Shown here: positions 1 through 8,196 of the stretch, piece after piece | Position numbering within the stretch: position 1 is the first letter of the stretch | How the letters are laid out: each line of letters begins with the position of its first letter | Source of the DNA: Betaproteobacteria bacterium | GTDB taxonomy: Bacteria > Pseudomonadota > Gammaproteobacteria > Burkholderiales > SG8-41 | NCBI GenBank assembly: GCA_021414185.1 | Contig: JAIOOZ010000574.1 | Coordinates: 1-9,271 of the forward strand | Length of the DNA: 9,271 nt | Direction: 5' to 3' | The notes under the pieces: model-generated | Databases searched by the model: none | Seen by the model: the letters and a program-made list of their open reading frames with translations, nothing else | What the model was told of the DNA's origin: nothing | Translations under genes and position numbers: made by a program

Positions 1-504
1 GGTGCGGAACCCCGGCTCGACGTCGTAGCTGACGCTGCGCATGTTGCCGTCGTCCATGCGCACGCTGACGTCGTAACGCAGCACTTTCTTGACGTTCTTT
101 TCGATCTGGTGGCCGGCATAGGCGCCGCCCGCCGCGCCGACGATGGTCGCTGCGGTATTGCCGCGGCCCTGGCCGACCTGGTGGCCGAGCAGCCCGCCTA
201 GCAGCCCGCCGGCGATGACGCCGACGGCGCTGCCTTCACCGGGTTTTTCAGTGGTGCGGATCGAGTCGACCGTGCCGCAGGTCGTGCACAGCGGCTGCGC
301 CGCCGGTGGTTGCTGGACTTGTTGCTGAGGTTGCTGCTGGACCTGTTGCTGAGCGGGTTGCGGCACCGGCTGCACGTTCTGGCGCGCGGCGTCGTCGGTG
401 CCCGGGTAGCGATAGTCGTTGGCGCGATTGTCCTGTGCGAGCGCCGGCAGCGACAAAGCGGCTGCGACGATTAAAATCCACAAGCGTTGCTGATTGCGAT
501 TCAT
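1..504 (-). CDS. Glycine-zipper 2TM-domain envelope protein (partial, 3' end outside window)
   Basis: 168 codons are visible from an ATG at 504, preceded by a strong GGAGGA ribosome binding site; the frame is open to the window edge, so the C-terminus is missing. Residues 1-23 form a signal peptide (basic N-terminus, hydrophobic WILIVAAALSLPALA, likely cleavage after ALA). There is no lipobox cysteine, so it is a secreted or outer-membrane protein rather than a lipoprotein. Residues 45-70 are a Gln/Pro-rich linker with an internal repeat. A CxxC pair (C73, C76) follows, then a Gly/Ala-rich double helical hairpin at about 91-131 with the GxxxGxxxG spacing of the glycine-zipper family (GGLLGGLLGHQVGQG), then a basic segment and a beta-rich tail (YDVSVRMDDGN). 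The family resembles SlyB/Pcp-like proteins; members are thought to insert into or brace the outer membrane, but the function of this one is not established. It has its own likely promoter just upstream and is codirectional with the acetoacetyl-CoA synthetase gene. Confidence 0.85.
   Translation of the reverse strand, partial: MNRNQQRLWILIVAAALSLPALAQDNRANDYRYPGTDDAARQNVQPVPQPAQQQVQQQPQQQVQQPPAAQPLCTTCGTVDSIRTTEKPGEGSAVGVIAGGLLGGLLGHQVGQGRGNTAATIVGAAGGAYAGHQIEKNVKKVLRYDVSVRMDDGNMRSVSYDVEPGFRT
309..353 (-). repeat. Imperfect tandem repeat encoding a Gln-rich linker
   Basis: Two imperfect copies, 309-329 (21 bp) and 330-353 (24 bp), read on the minus strand as CTCAGCAACA(G/A)GTCCAGCA..., and encode AQQQVQQQ followed by PQQQVQQ in the glycine-zipper protein. 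The copies differ by one CAG codon, which keeps the frame. This looks like slippage-derived linker sequence between the signal peptide and the CxxC/glycine-zipper part. Confidence 0.7.
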
Positions 505-535
505 GTTTGATCCTCCCCGATCACCAAGCCAGCCA

Positions 536-541
536 ATTATA
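536..541 (-). promoter_or_regulatory. Candidate -10 box for the glycine-zipper gene
   Basis: The minus strand reads a perfect TATAAT at 541-536, 31 nt before the ATG at 504, in the 78-nt gap after the acetoacetyl-CoA synthetase stop. No good -35 hexamer lies 16-18 nt upstream (GGCAAG at the 17-nt spacing), so this is a -10-only call. It would let the gene be transcribed independently of the upstream operon. I see no convincing hairpin with a U-run in the gap, so read-through from upstream is also possible. Confidence 0.45.
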
Positions 542-582
542 GTCCAGCTGATTGCCGCCTTGCCGCCAACTATTTCACATAT

Positions 583-2559
<1,977 letters not shown>

Positions 2560-2565
2560 GCGGAC

Positions 2566-4071
2566 TTACTCGGGACGCATTTGCGGAAACAGGATGACGT
2601 CGCGGATGCTGGCACTATCGGTCAGCAGCATGACGAGGCGGTCGATGCCGATGCCGGCGCCGGCCGTCGGCGGCAGGCCGTATTCGAGCGCGCGAATGTA
2701 GTCGGCGTCGTAGTGCATCGCTTCCTGGTCGCCGGCGTCTTTTTGCTTCGCCTGTTCCTGGAAACGCTCGGCCTGATCTTCAGAGTCGTTCAGCTCGGAA
2801 AAGCCGTTGGCGATTTCGCGGCCCGCCATATAGAGCTCGAAGCGCTCGGTGTATTCCTGGTCGAGATCGTCGCGGCGCGCCAGTGGCGAAACCTCCGCCG
2901 GGTAATGGTGGATAAACGTCGGTTCGAACAACTCGGTTTCCACCGTGTTCTCAAACAGGGTCAGCTGCAACCCGTGAATGCCGTCCGTCGGGCGAAACGC
3001 AATCTTGAGCTCATTCAGCTTCGCGATCAGCGCATCGCGGTTCGTGAGCATTTCGTCGGTGATGTCGGGATGATATTTCTTGATCGCTTCGGCTATCGTA
3101 ATTCGCGCAAAAGGTTTTTCCAGGTCCATTTCGCGGCCTTGATAGGTCAGCTTGACGGTGCCCAGTACTGCCTGGGCGACCTCGCGGAACATGTGCTCGA
3201 TGAACACCATCAAGTACGTGTAATCGCGGTGAGCGCAATAGAACTCGACCATCGTGAATTCGGGATTGTGGCGCGTCGAAATGCCTTCGTTACGGAAATT
3301 GCGGTTGATTTCGAATACCTTTTCGAAACCGCCGACCACCAGCCGCTTCAGGTAGAGCTCGGGTGCGATGCGCAGGTAGAGCTGCATGTCGAGCGCATTG
3401 TGATGGGTCATGAACGGGCGCGCCGATGCGCCGCCCGGAATCGGGTGCATCATCGGAGTCTCGACCTCGAGATAGCGTTTGTTCAGGAAAAACTGGCGGA
3501 TGGCCTGGATAATGCGCGAGCGCTGCACGAACCTGAGGCGGGTGTCTTCGTTCGCGATCAGATCCAGGTAGCGCTGGCGGTAGCATTGTTCCTGGTTGGT
3601 CAGCCCGTGGAATTTCTCGGGCAGGGGGCGCAGCGATTTGGTCAGCAGGACAAGCTGCCTGACGCGCACCGTCAGCTCGTTGGTCTTGGTCTTGAACAGC
3701 ACGCCTTCGGCACCGATGATGTCGCCGGTATCGTAGTGCTTGAATTCCGCGTGTTGCTCCTTGCCGGGGTAGCTGTCGGTGATGTAGAGCTGGATGCTGC
3801 CGCTCATGTCCTGGATGGTGGCGAAGCTCGCCTTGCCCATCACGCGCTTCAACATCATGCGGCCGGCAACCTTGACCACGACCGGATTCAGGTCGAGCGA
3901 GTCGCGGTCACGATCTTCGTAGTCCTCGATCAGATCGCCAGCAAGGTTGTCGCGCTGAAACTGGTTCGGAAACGCAATGCCTTTGGCGCGCAGCGCCTGC
4001 AGCTTGGCGCGCCGCTCGGCGATGATCTGGTTTTCGTCGAGTTCCGGCGGAGTGGTCGGTTGATCGCTCAT
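2566..4071 (-). CDS. lysS: Lysine--tRNA ligase, class II
   Basis: 501 residues, the usual length for bacterial class II LysRS. The enzyme charges tRNA-Lys with lysine using ATP in the cytoplasm. The N-terminal half holds a helix and the OB-fold anticodon-binding domain (about 60-145; VAGRMMLKRVMGKASFATIQD at 68-88). The catalytic domain shows class II motif 1 around 203-221 (VETPMMHPIPGGASARPF), motif 2 at 255-279 (INRNFRNEGISTRHNPEF) and motif 3 in the last 31 residues (GAGIGIDRLVMLL, then the FPQMRP ending). All expected motif arginines are present and the C-terminus is complete. The ATG at 4071 is preceded by AAGGA at about 5 nt spacing. It sits 19 nt after prfB, the usual prfB-lysS pair, and six nucleotides before the acetoacetyl-CoA synthetase start, so the three are probably cotranscribed from the promoter upstream of prfB. 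Confidence 0.97.
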   Translation of the reverse strand: MSDQPTTPPELDENQIIAERRAKLQALRAKGIAFPNQFQRDNLAGDLIEDYEDRDRDSLDLNPVVVKVAGRMMLKRVMGKASFATIQDMSGSIQLYITDSYPGKEQHAEFKHYDTGDIIGAEGVLFKTKTNELTVRVRQLVLLTKSLRPLPEKFHGLTNQEQCYRQRYLDLIANEDTRLRFVQRSRIIQAIRQFFLNKRYLEVETPMMHPIPGGASARPFMTHHNALDMQLYLRIAPELYLKRLVVGGFEKVFEINRNFRNEGISTRHNPEFTMVEFYCAHRDYTYLMVFIEHMFREVAQAVLGTVKLTYQGREMDLEKPFARITIAEAIKKYHPDITDEMLTNRDALIAKLNELKIAFRPTDGIHGLQLTLFENTVETELFEPTFIHHYPAEVSPLARRDDLDQEYTERFELYMAGREIANGFSELNDSEDQAERFQEQAKQKDAGDQEAMHYDADYIRALEYGLPPTAGAGIGIDRLVMLLTDSASIRDVILFPQMRPE

Positions 4072-4090
4072 GATGTCCTTGGAGTGCCTG

Positions 4091-5195
4091 TTAAATGCCC
4101 TGTTTGAGGCTGGCGGTGATGAATTCGTCGAGATTGCCGTCGAGCACGGATTGCGTATTGCCGATTTCGACGTTGGTGCGCAGGTCCTTGATGCGGGACT
4201 GGTCGAGCACGTAGGAGCGGATCTGGTGGCCCCAGCCGATATCGGTCTTGGTGTCTTCCAGCGCCTGCTTCTCCTCGTTGCGCTTCCTGATTTCCAGTTC
4301 GTAGAGCCGCGCTTTCAGCATGGCCATCGCTTCGGCGCGGTTGCGGTGTTGCGAGCGGTCGCTCTGGCACTGCACGACGATGCCGGTGGGCGCATGCGTG
4401 ATGCGGATCGCCGAGTCGGTCTTGTTGATGTGCTGGCCGCCGGCACCGGAGGCGCGAAAAGTGTCGATGCGCAGGTCGGCGGGATTGATTTCGATCTGTA
4501 TGGTGTCGTCGATCTCCGGGTAGACGAACACGCTCGCAAACGACGTGTGCCGCCGGTTGTTGGAATCGAACGGCGATTTGCGCACCAGGCGGTGAATGCC
4601 GGTTTCAGTGCGCAGATGGCCGAATGCGTAATCGCCGGTGACTTTCAGCGCCGCGCTTTTGAGTCCCGCGACGTCGCCCGGCGACTCTTCGAGCAGTTCG
4701 ACACGGAAGCCCTTGCGCTCGCAATAGCGCATGTACATGCGCTCGAGCGTCTGTGTCCAGTCCTGCGCTTCGGTGCCGCCCTGGCCGGACTGGATGTCGA
4801 CAAAGCAGTTGTTCGGATCCATCGGGTTCGAAAACATGCGCTGGAATTCGACATCGGCGACGGTCTTTTCGAGGGCGAGCGCGTCGCTTTCTATCGTTTT
4901 CAGTGCGGCATCGTCGTTCTCGCCGCGCGCCATCGCGAAGAGTTCGGTGCCGTCGCTCAGGTCCTGGTCGAGTTTCGCCATGGTCGTGACCAGCGCTTCG
5001 AGCGTTTTTCTCTCGCGGCCGAGGTCCTGCGCGCGCTTGGGGTCGTTCCACACCGCCGGGTCTTCGGCGAGCTTGACTACTTCGGCCAGGCGCTGTTGTT
5101 TCGCCTCGAAGTCAAAGATACCTCCGCAGCTCGGCATTGCGCTGGCCCAGATCCTGCAGCCGCCGTGCTATGGCATTGAGTTGTTCAGCTTCCAT
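4091..5195 (-). CDS. prfB: Peptide chain release factor 2 (programmed +1 frameshift)
   Basis: RF2 reads UGA and UAA stops and triggers peptide release on the ribosome. The first 27 codons (ATG at 5195, MEAEQLNAIARRLQDLGQRN...) end at an in-frame TGA at 5114-5112; after a +1 shift at CTT TGA C reading continues as LDFEAKQQ to TAA at 4093-4091, giving 367 residues (E. coli RF2 has 365). Residues 207-209 are SPF, the stop-codon specificity tripeptide of RF2, and 252-254 are GGQ, the catalytic loop inside RASGAGGQHINKTDSA. Residue 248, aligned with E. coli position 246, is Ala rather than the Thr of E. coli K-12. The start was chosen because the N-terminus matches the family; the sequence before the ATG (AAACCTCCC) is not a Shine-Dalgarno and none is seen within about 30 nt. 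A caller that ignores the shift would give a false 348-residue product starting inside the cassette at 5137. Likely first gene of prfB-lysS-acetoacetyl-CoA synthetase. Confidence 0.96.
5111..5126 (-). promoter_or_regulatory. RF2 +1 programmed frameshift site
   Basis: The minus strand reads CGG AGG TAT CTT TGA C. It contains every element of the known RF2 cassette: an internal Shine-Dalgarno-like GGAGG (5125-5121), the three-base spacer TAT, the slippery CTT codon (5117-5115), the in-frame TGA (5114-5112) and the following C. The P-site tRNA-Leu slips from CUU to UUU, so reading resumes at GAC. When RF2 is scarce the UGA is read slowly and slippage rises, which restores RF2; this is autoregulation. 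The family mechanism is known; the function here is inferred from sequence identity of the cassette. Confidence 0.96.
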
Positions 5196-5253
5196 GGGAG
5201 GTTTATGCGAAGAATCGCCAGTGCGAAAAAAGCGCCGGTATGAAAAGAGCACA

Positions 5254-5259
5254 ATTATA
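5254..5259 (-). promoter_or_regulatory. Candidate -10 box for the prfB-lysS operon
   Basis: A perfect TATAAT is read on the minus strand at 5259-5254, preceded directly by TG, 58 nt before the prfB ATG and within the 105-nt gap after recJ. The hexamer at a 17-nt spacing (GCCGAT) is a poor -35. Transcription would start near 5247, giving a leader of about 50 nt. The remainder of the gap (5196-5300) shows only the weak inverted repeat listed separately. Confidence 0.5.
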
Positions 5260-5274
5260 CAGGACGGTAGGCCC

Positions 5275-5297
5275 AAATCGGCCGGCAATGGCGATTT
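5275..5297 (-). terminator. Weak inverted repeat after recJ, possible terminator
   Basis: AAATCG (5275-5280) and CGATTT (5292-5297) are inverted, and two further G-C pairs can form with a one-base bulge around a short ATTGCC loop. It begins 3 nt past the recJ stop. On the minus strand only three T residues follow the stem, so it is a poor intrinsic terminator in the recJ direction; the T5 run lies on the plus-strand side. It may only be a stabilising 3' hairpin or chance. Confidence 0.25.
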
Positions 5298-5300
5298 TTG

Positions 5301-7070
5301 CTAGGCCGGCTGCCAGTGCTCGATGGTGAGTTGCAGCGTCTGCGCGCCGTTCCATTCGTTGACGCCGATGCGGTAGACGGCGCGTATGCGCGGCGGCAGC
5401 GGTTCGGCGTGCGAAAACAGCATGGCTTCGATGTCGCGGCCGTCTTTGGTGAGGCGCAGCTTGAGATGGCGTTCGCCGACCACGCGCTGGCGGGCGACCG
5501 TGAATTCGTCGTCGAAAGTCGGCGCCGGAAAGCCCTGGCCCCACACCGCGTGCTCCAGCACGCGCGCCGCTTCTAGCGTGCAATGCTCGACGGGTAGCGC
5601 GCCGTCGGTTTCGATGATGCGGTCGAGATCGGCGGGTGACAGCAGCGTTTGCACGACGGTTTCGAATTCGGCGCGGAAGCGCTCGAATCCGGCTTCGTGC
5701 AGCGTGAGGCCCGCGGCAGCAGCGTGGCCGCCAAAACGCAGGATGAGGTCGGGCGCGCGCTTGGCCACGAGGTCGAGCGCATCGCGCAAATGCAGCGCGC
5801 CGATCGAGCGTCCCGAGCCCTTGATTTCGCCGTCGTTGCCGCGCGCGAAAGCGATGACCGGGCGGTGGTAGCGCTCCTTCAGGCGCGAGGCGACGATGCC
5901 GATCACGCCCTGGTGCCAGCCGGGATCGAACAGGCTGAGACTGTAACTGTCCTGCGGAGGTAGCGCCGCGAGCGAGGCCAGCGCATCTTCATGCATGTCG
6001 GCTTCGATTGAGCGCCGTTTGCGGTTGAATTCATCGAGCTGGCGCGCGATGCGCTCTGCGGTGCCGGGGTCGTTGGTGATCAGGCATTCGATGCCGACCG
6101 CCATGTCGTCAAGCCGGCCGGCGGCATTCAGCCGCGGCCCCAGCACAAAGCCGAGATCGTAAGTCGATGCGCGCGCCGCCTCGCGGCCGCCCACGCGCAG
6201 CAGTGCTGCGATGCCGGGCCACGTCTTGCCACTGCGGATGCGCTGCAGCCCCTGCTGCACGAGAATGCGGTTGTTGTCGTCGAGCTTCACCACGTCGGCG
6301 ACGGTGCCTAGCGCAACGAGATCGAGCAGCGCCGCGAGGTTGGGTTCCGCTGTGCGTCGTGAGGCGTGAGGCGTGAGGGGAGAGGCGGGGACTTCGTCCT
6401 CCAATGCGGCCGCGTTGCCGCGCGCGCTTTCGAACCAACCGCGCTTGCGCAATTCCGCTCTCAAGGCGAGCATCAGATAGAACATCACGCCGACGCCGGC
6501 GAGGTTTTTGCTCGGGAAGCCGCAGCCGGGTTGGTTTGGATTGATGATGCACCATGCGTCGGGCAGTGTTGCGCCGGGCAGATGATGGTCGGTGATCAAT
6601 ACGCGCATACCCAGCGCATTGGCGGCGGCCACGCCGTCGACGCTCGCGATGCCGTTGTCCACCGTGATCAGGATGTCGGGGTTCTTGAGTTGCTTTGCGA
6701 GTGCCACGATTTCCGGCGTCAGGCCGTAGCCGTATTCGAAACGGTTGGGCACCAGGAATTCGACGTTGGCGCCGAACTCGCGCAGCGCGCGCATGCCGAC
6801 CGCGCACGCCGTGGCGCCGTCGGAATCGTAATCAGCGACGATCAGCAGGCGCTGCTTCGCGGCAATCGCGTCCGCGAGCAGGCCCGCCATGCGTTCCACG
6901 TTATGCAGTCCTGCGAGCGGGGAGAGTCCGCCGAGGTCGGCAGCAAGCTGTTGCGGCGATGCAATGCCGCGCGCGGCGTAAATCTGCGCGAGCAGCGGGT
7001 GTATGCCGGCCGCGGCGAGCGCCGATTGCGCTGCCGGCGGGGCTGTACGTCTGGCTATGTTGAGGTGCAT
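5301..7070 (-). CDS. recJ: Single-stranded-DNA-specific 5'-3' exonuclease RecJ
   Basis: 589 residues (E. coli RecJ has 577). RecJ degrades single-stranded DNA 5' to 3' in RecF-pathway recombination, mismatch repair and base-excision repair, using Mn2+/Mg2+. DHH phosphoesterase motifs are intact: I, DYDSDG (80-85); II, VDNG (137-140); III, TDHH (160-163); IV region ALGTVADVV (253-261); then LGPRLNAAGRLDD (310-322). The DHHA1 part shows GSGRS (418-422) and GGHAAAAG (447-454). The C-terminal OB-like domain runs from about 485. The chosen ATG at 7070 gives MHLNIARRTAPPA, matching the family N-terminus, and lies 7 nt after the stop of the RpfE-like gene; an in-frame ATG at 7160 would overlap that gene by 83 nt and add 30 unlike residues. 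The linker between GWF (211-213) and NLAALLDL (244-251) is about 22 residues longer than I recall for E. coli and contains a heptamer repeat. Confidence 0.96.
   Translation of the reverse strand: MHLNIARRTAPPAAQSALAAAGIHPLLAQIYAARGIASPQQLAADLGGLSPLAGLHNVERMAGLLADAIAAKQRLLIVADYDSDGATACAVGMRALREFGANVEFLVPNRFEYGYGLTPEIVALAKQLKNPDILITVDNGIASVDGVAAANALGMRVLITDHHLPGATLPDAWCIINPNQPGCGFPSKNLAGVGVMFYLMLALRAELRKRGWFESARGNAAALEDEVPASPLTPHASRRTAEPNLAALLDLVALGTVADVVKLDDNNRILVQQGLQRIRSGKTWPGIAALLRVGGREAARASTYDLGFVLGPRLNAAGRLDDMAVGIECLITNDPGTAERIARQLDEFNRKRRSIEADMHEDALASLAALPPQDSYSLSLFDPGWHQGVIGIVASRLKERYHRPVIAFARGNDGEIKGSGRSIGALHLRDALDLVAKRAPDLILRFGGHAAAAGLTLHEAGFERFRAEFETVVQTLLSPADLDRIIETDGALPVEHCTLEAARVLEHAVWGQGFPAPTFDDEFTVARQRVVGERHLKLRLTKDGRDIEAMLFSHAEPLPPRIRAVYRIGVNEWNGAQTLQLTIEHWQPA
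6358..6378 (-). repeat. Three tandem 7-bp repeats inside recJ
   Basis: CGTGAGG occurs three times in a row on the plus strand (6358-6364, 6365-6371, 6372-6378). On the coding strand it spans recJ residues 231-238 (PLTPHASR). Three heptamers make 21 bp, so the array is in frame, while gain or loss of a single unit would not be. It lies in an enlarged, low-conservation linker between the motif III and motif IV regions. Confidence 0.9.
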
Positions 7071-7077
7071 GGTTGTC

Positions 7078-8106
7078 TCACGCGAGTCCGGCATAAGCTG
7101 CGAGCGGGCGGGCGCGCCGCCAGAACCGTCGCATGTCCGCTGTTGCGGTAGTCGATGCAAGCAGGTTTTCGCTGTTGCAGGCGGTCAGCGTGAGGGTATC
7201 AATTTTCCTGGCGCGCAGGGCGGCGAGCAACGGGTTGATCCATTGTTCGTCGAGAGATTCGATTTGTGTCCGCCAGTTGGTGACGTCGCCCGCGTGCAGC
7301 GCGTTTGCCGGCGCGTCGAGTTCCAGCAGGTGATGGCCGGCAGTCGCAGTGGCCAGCCACGCCGTTCCATCGGCGGGCAAGTCGTGATGGGCGATACTGG
7401 CGGCAATCGCGAACGCGCGCGTCAGATGATCGCCGCCCCACGTTGCCGTGTAATGTGACTGCGCAATGACAGGCAGCGTTCCGCCACCCCACAGCCAGAT
7501 GCTGTTGGCGGCCGCCGCGCCGCGCGTTTCGCGCGCCGCGGTAACTGGATGGTTGTGCAATATCATCTGCGCTTCGTTCATGACGCGGTGCCACGCGAGC
7601 GCGTCATCGCCTTGCGGCAGATGATGCTTGATGCTGCGATTGAGTGCCCGCGCGAGCGGCGTGGTGACGAGTTGCGGGACGCGCTGGCAGCGCACAAACC
7701 AGCGGGCAGGCGTGGGCGCGCAAAATACGATGTTGTCGGCCGCGAAATGCAGATTGAGCGCTGCTATCAGGTCGCGCGTTTCCCCGGCAGAAAAATCGGT
7801 CACGCGGCCGGCGATGATCAAACGGTTGCGGTCTACGCGCAGTTGTATCGGATCGGCGCACAGCCAGTAATGGTCTGCGGGCCCGCCGCCGTCGGCCTTG
7901 AGCATCAATGCCGCGAGCGGGAGGTCCTGCTGCCGCGGCACACCGAACCGCTCGCACAACCAGTCCTCACGAGTGACCGCCGGGTGCCTTGCAGTGTTGC
8001 CGCGCGCCAGCATGGTGCCCAGGTGCGCCGGACGTAATCCCGCATATGGCTCGGAGCCGAGTTCCTGCGGCGGCAGCAGGTCGGGGATCAGCAGGGTGCA
8101 ACGCAT
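7078..8106 (-). CDS. RpfE-like conserved protein of unknown function
   Basis: 342 residues, cytoplasmic (no signal peptide or membrane helix). It resembles the conserved family found next to recJ in beta- and gammaproteobacteria and named RpfE in Xanthomonas; homologues are sometimes labelled phosphoglycerate mutase-like, for which I see no secure motif. Conserved-looking stretches: N-terminal LLIPDLLPP (5-13), the WLCADPIQLRVDRNRL block (81-96), QMILHNHPVTAARETRG (180-196), NSIWLWGGG (201-209) and a C-terminal catalytic-free-looking tail ending in RRFWRRARPLAAY (326-338). I cannot assign an activity. The start is ATG at 8106, giving MRCTLLIPD; the frame extends to 8202, but those extra 32 residues are Arg-rich, run into the divergent gene and look non-coding. 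The ribosome binding site is weak. It is 7 nt upstream of recJ, so the two are very probably cotranscribed. Confidence 0.8.
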   Translation of the reverse strand: MRCTLLIPDLLPPQELGSEPYAGLRPAHLGTMLARGNTARHPAVTREDWLCERFGVPRQQDLPLAALMLKADGGGPADHYWLCADPIQLRVDRNRLIIAGRVTDFSAGETRDLIAALNLHFAADNIVFCAPTPARWFVRCQRVPQLVTTPLARALNRSIKHHLPQGDDALAWHRVMNEAQMILHNHPVTAARETRGAAAANSIWLWGGGTLPVIAQSHYTATWGGDHLTRAFAIAASIAHHDLPADGTAWLATATAGHHLLELDAPANALHAGDVTNWRTQIESLDEQWINPLLAALRARKIDTLTLTACNSENLLASTTATADMRRFWRRARPLAAYAGLA

Positions 8107-8137
8107 CCAGGTCAGTTTAACATTCGCGCGGCGGCGG

Positions 8138-8168
8138 AATGTATGCGACCGCGCCCGCATTGTGGCAA
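8138..8168 (-). promoter_or_regulatory. Candidate promoter of the rpfE-like/recJ unit
   Basis: On the minus strand TTGCCA (8168-8163, 5 of 6 to the -35 consensus) is followed after 19 nt by TACATT (8143-8138, 4 of 6 to TATAAT). Transcription would begin about 25 nt before the ATG at 8106. The spacer is longer than ideal. The approximately 90-nt divergent gap (8107-8196) must also serve the permease gene, for which I see no clear promoter. Confidence 0.25.
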
Positions 8169-8196
8169 ACTTGCGCCCACACCCGCGGACTCCCAC

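Noticed and set aside
4070..5179. A 369-codon open frame on the plus strand, antisense to prfB.
   Set aside because: Same register effect as above; RF2 with its SPF and GGQ motifs is clearly the real gene.
5281..5310. Two GCCGGC copies flanking the recJ stop as a terminator stem.
   Set aside because: GCCGGC is self-complementary, the loop would be 18 nt and no T-run follows on the minus strand.
7071..7160. Upstream ATG at 7160 as the recJ start (619 residues).
   Set aside because: The extra 30 residues do not resemble RecJ and overlap the end of the RpfE-like gene; the ATG at 7070 gives the family N-terminus.
8121..8160. Short inverted repeats CATTC/GAATG and ATGCG/CGCAT in the divergent gap, as a possible operator.
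   Set aside because: Only 5-bp arms in GC-rich sequence, not distinguishable from chance, and no regulator in view.
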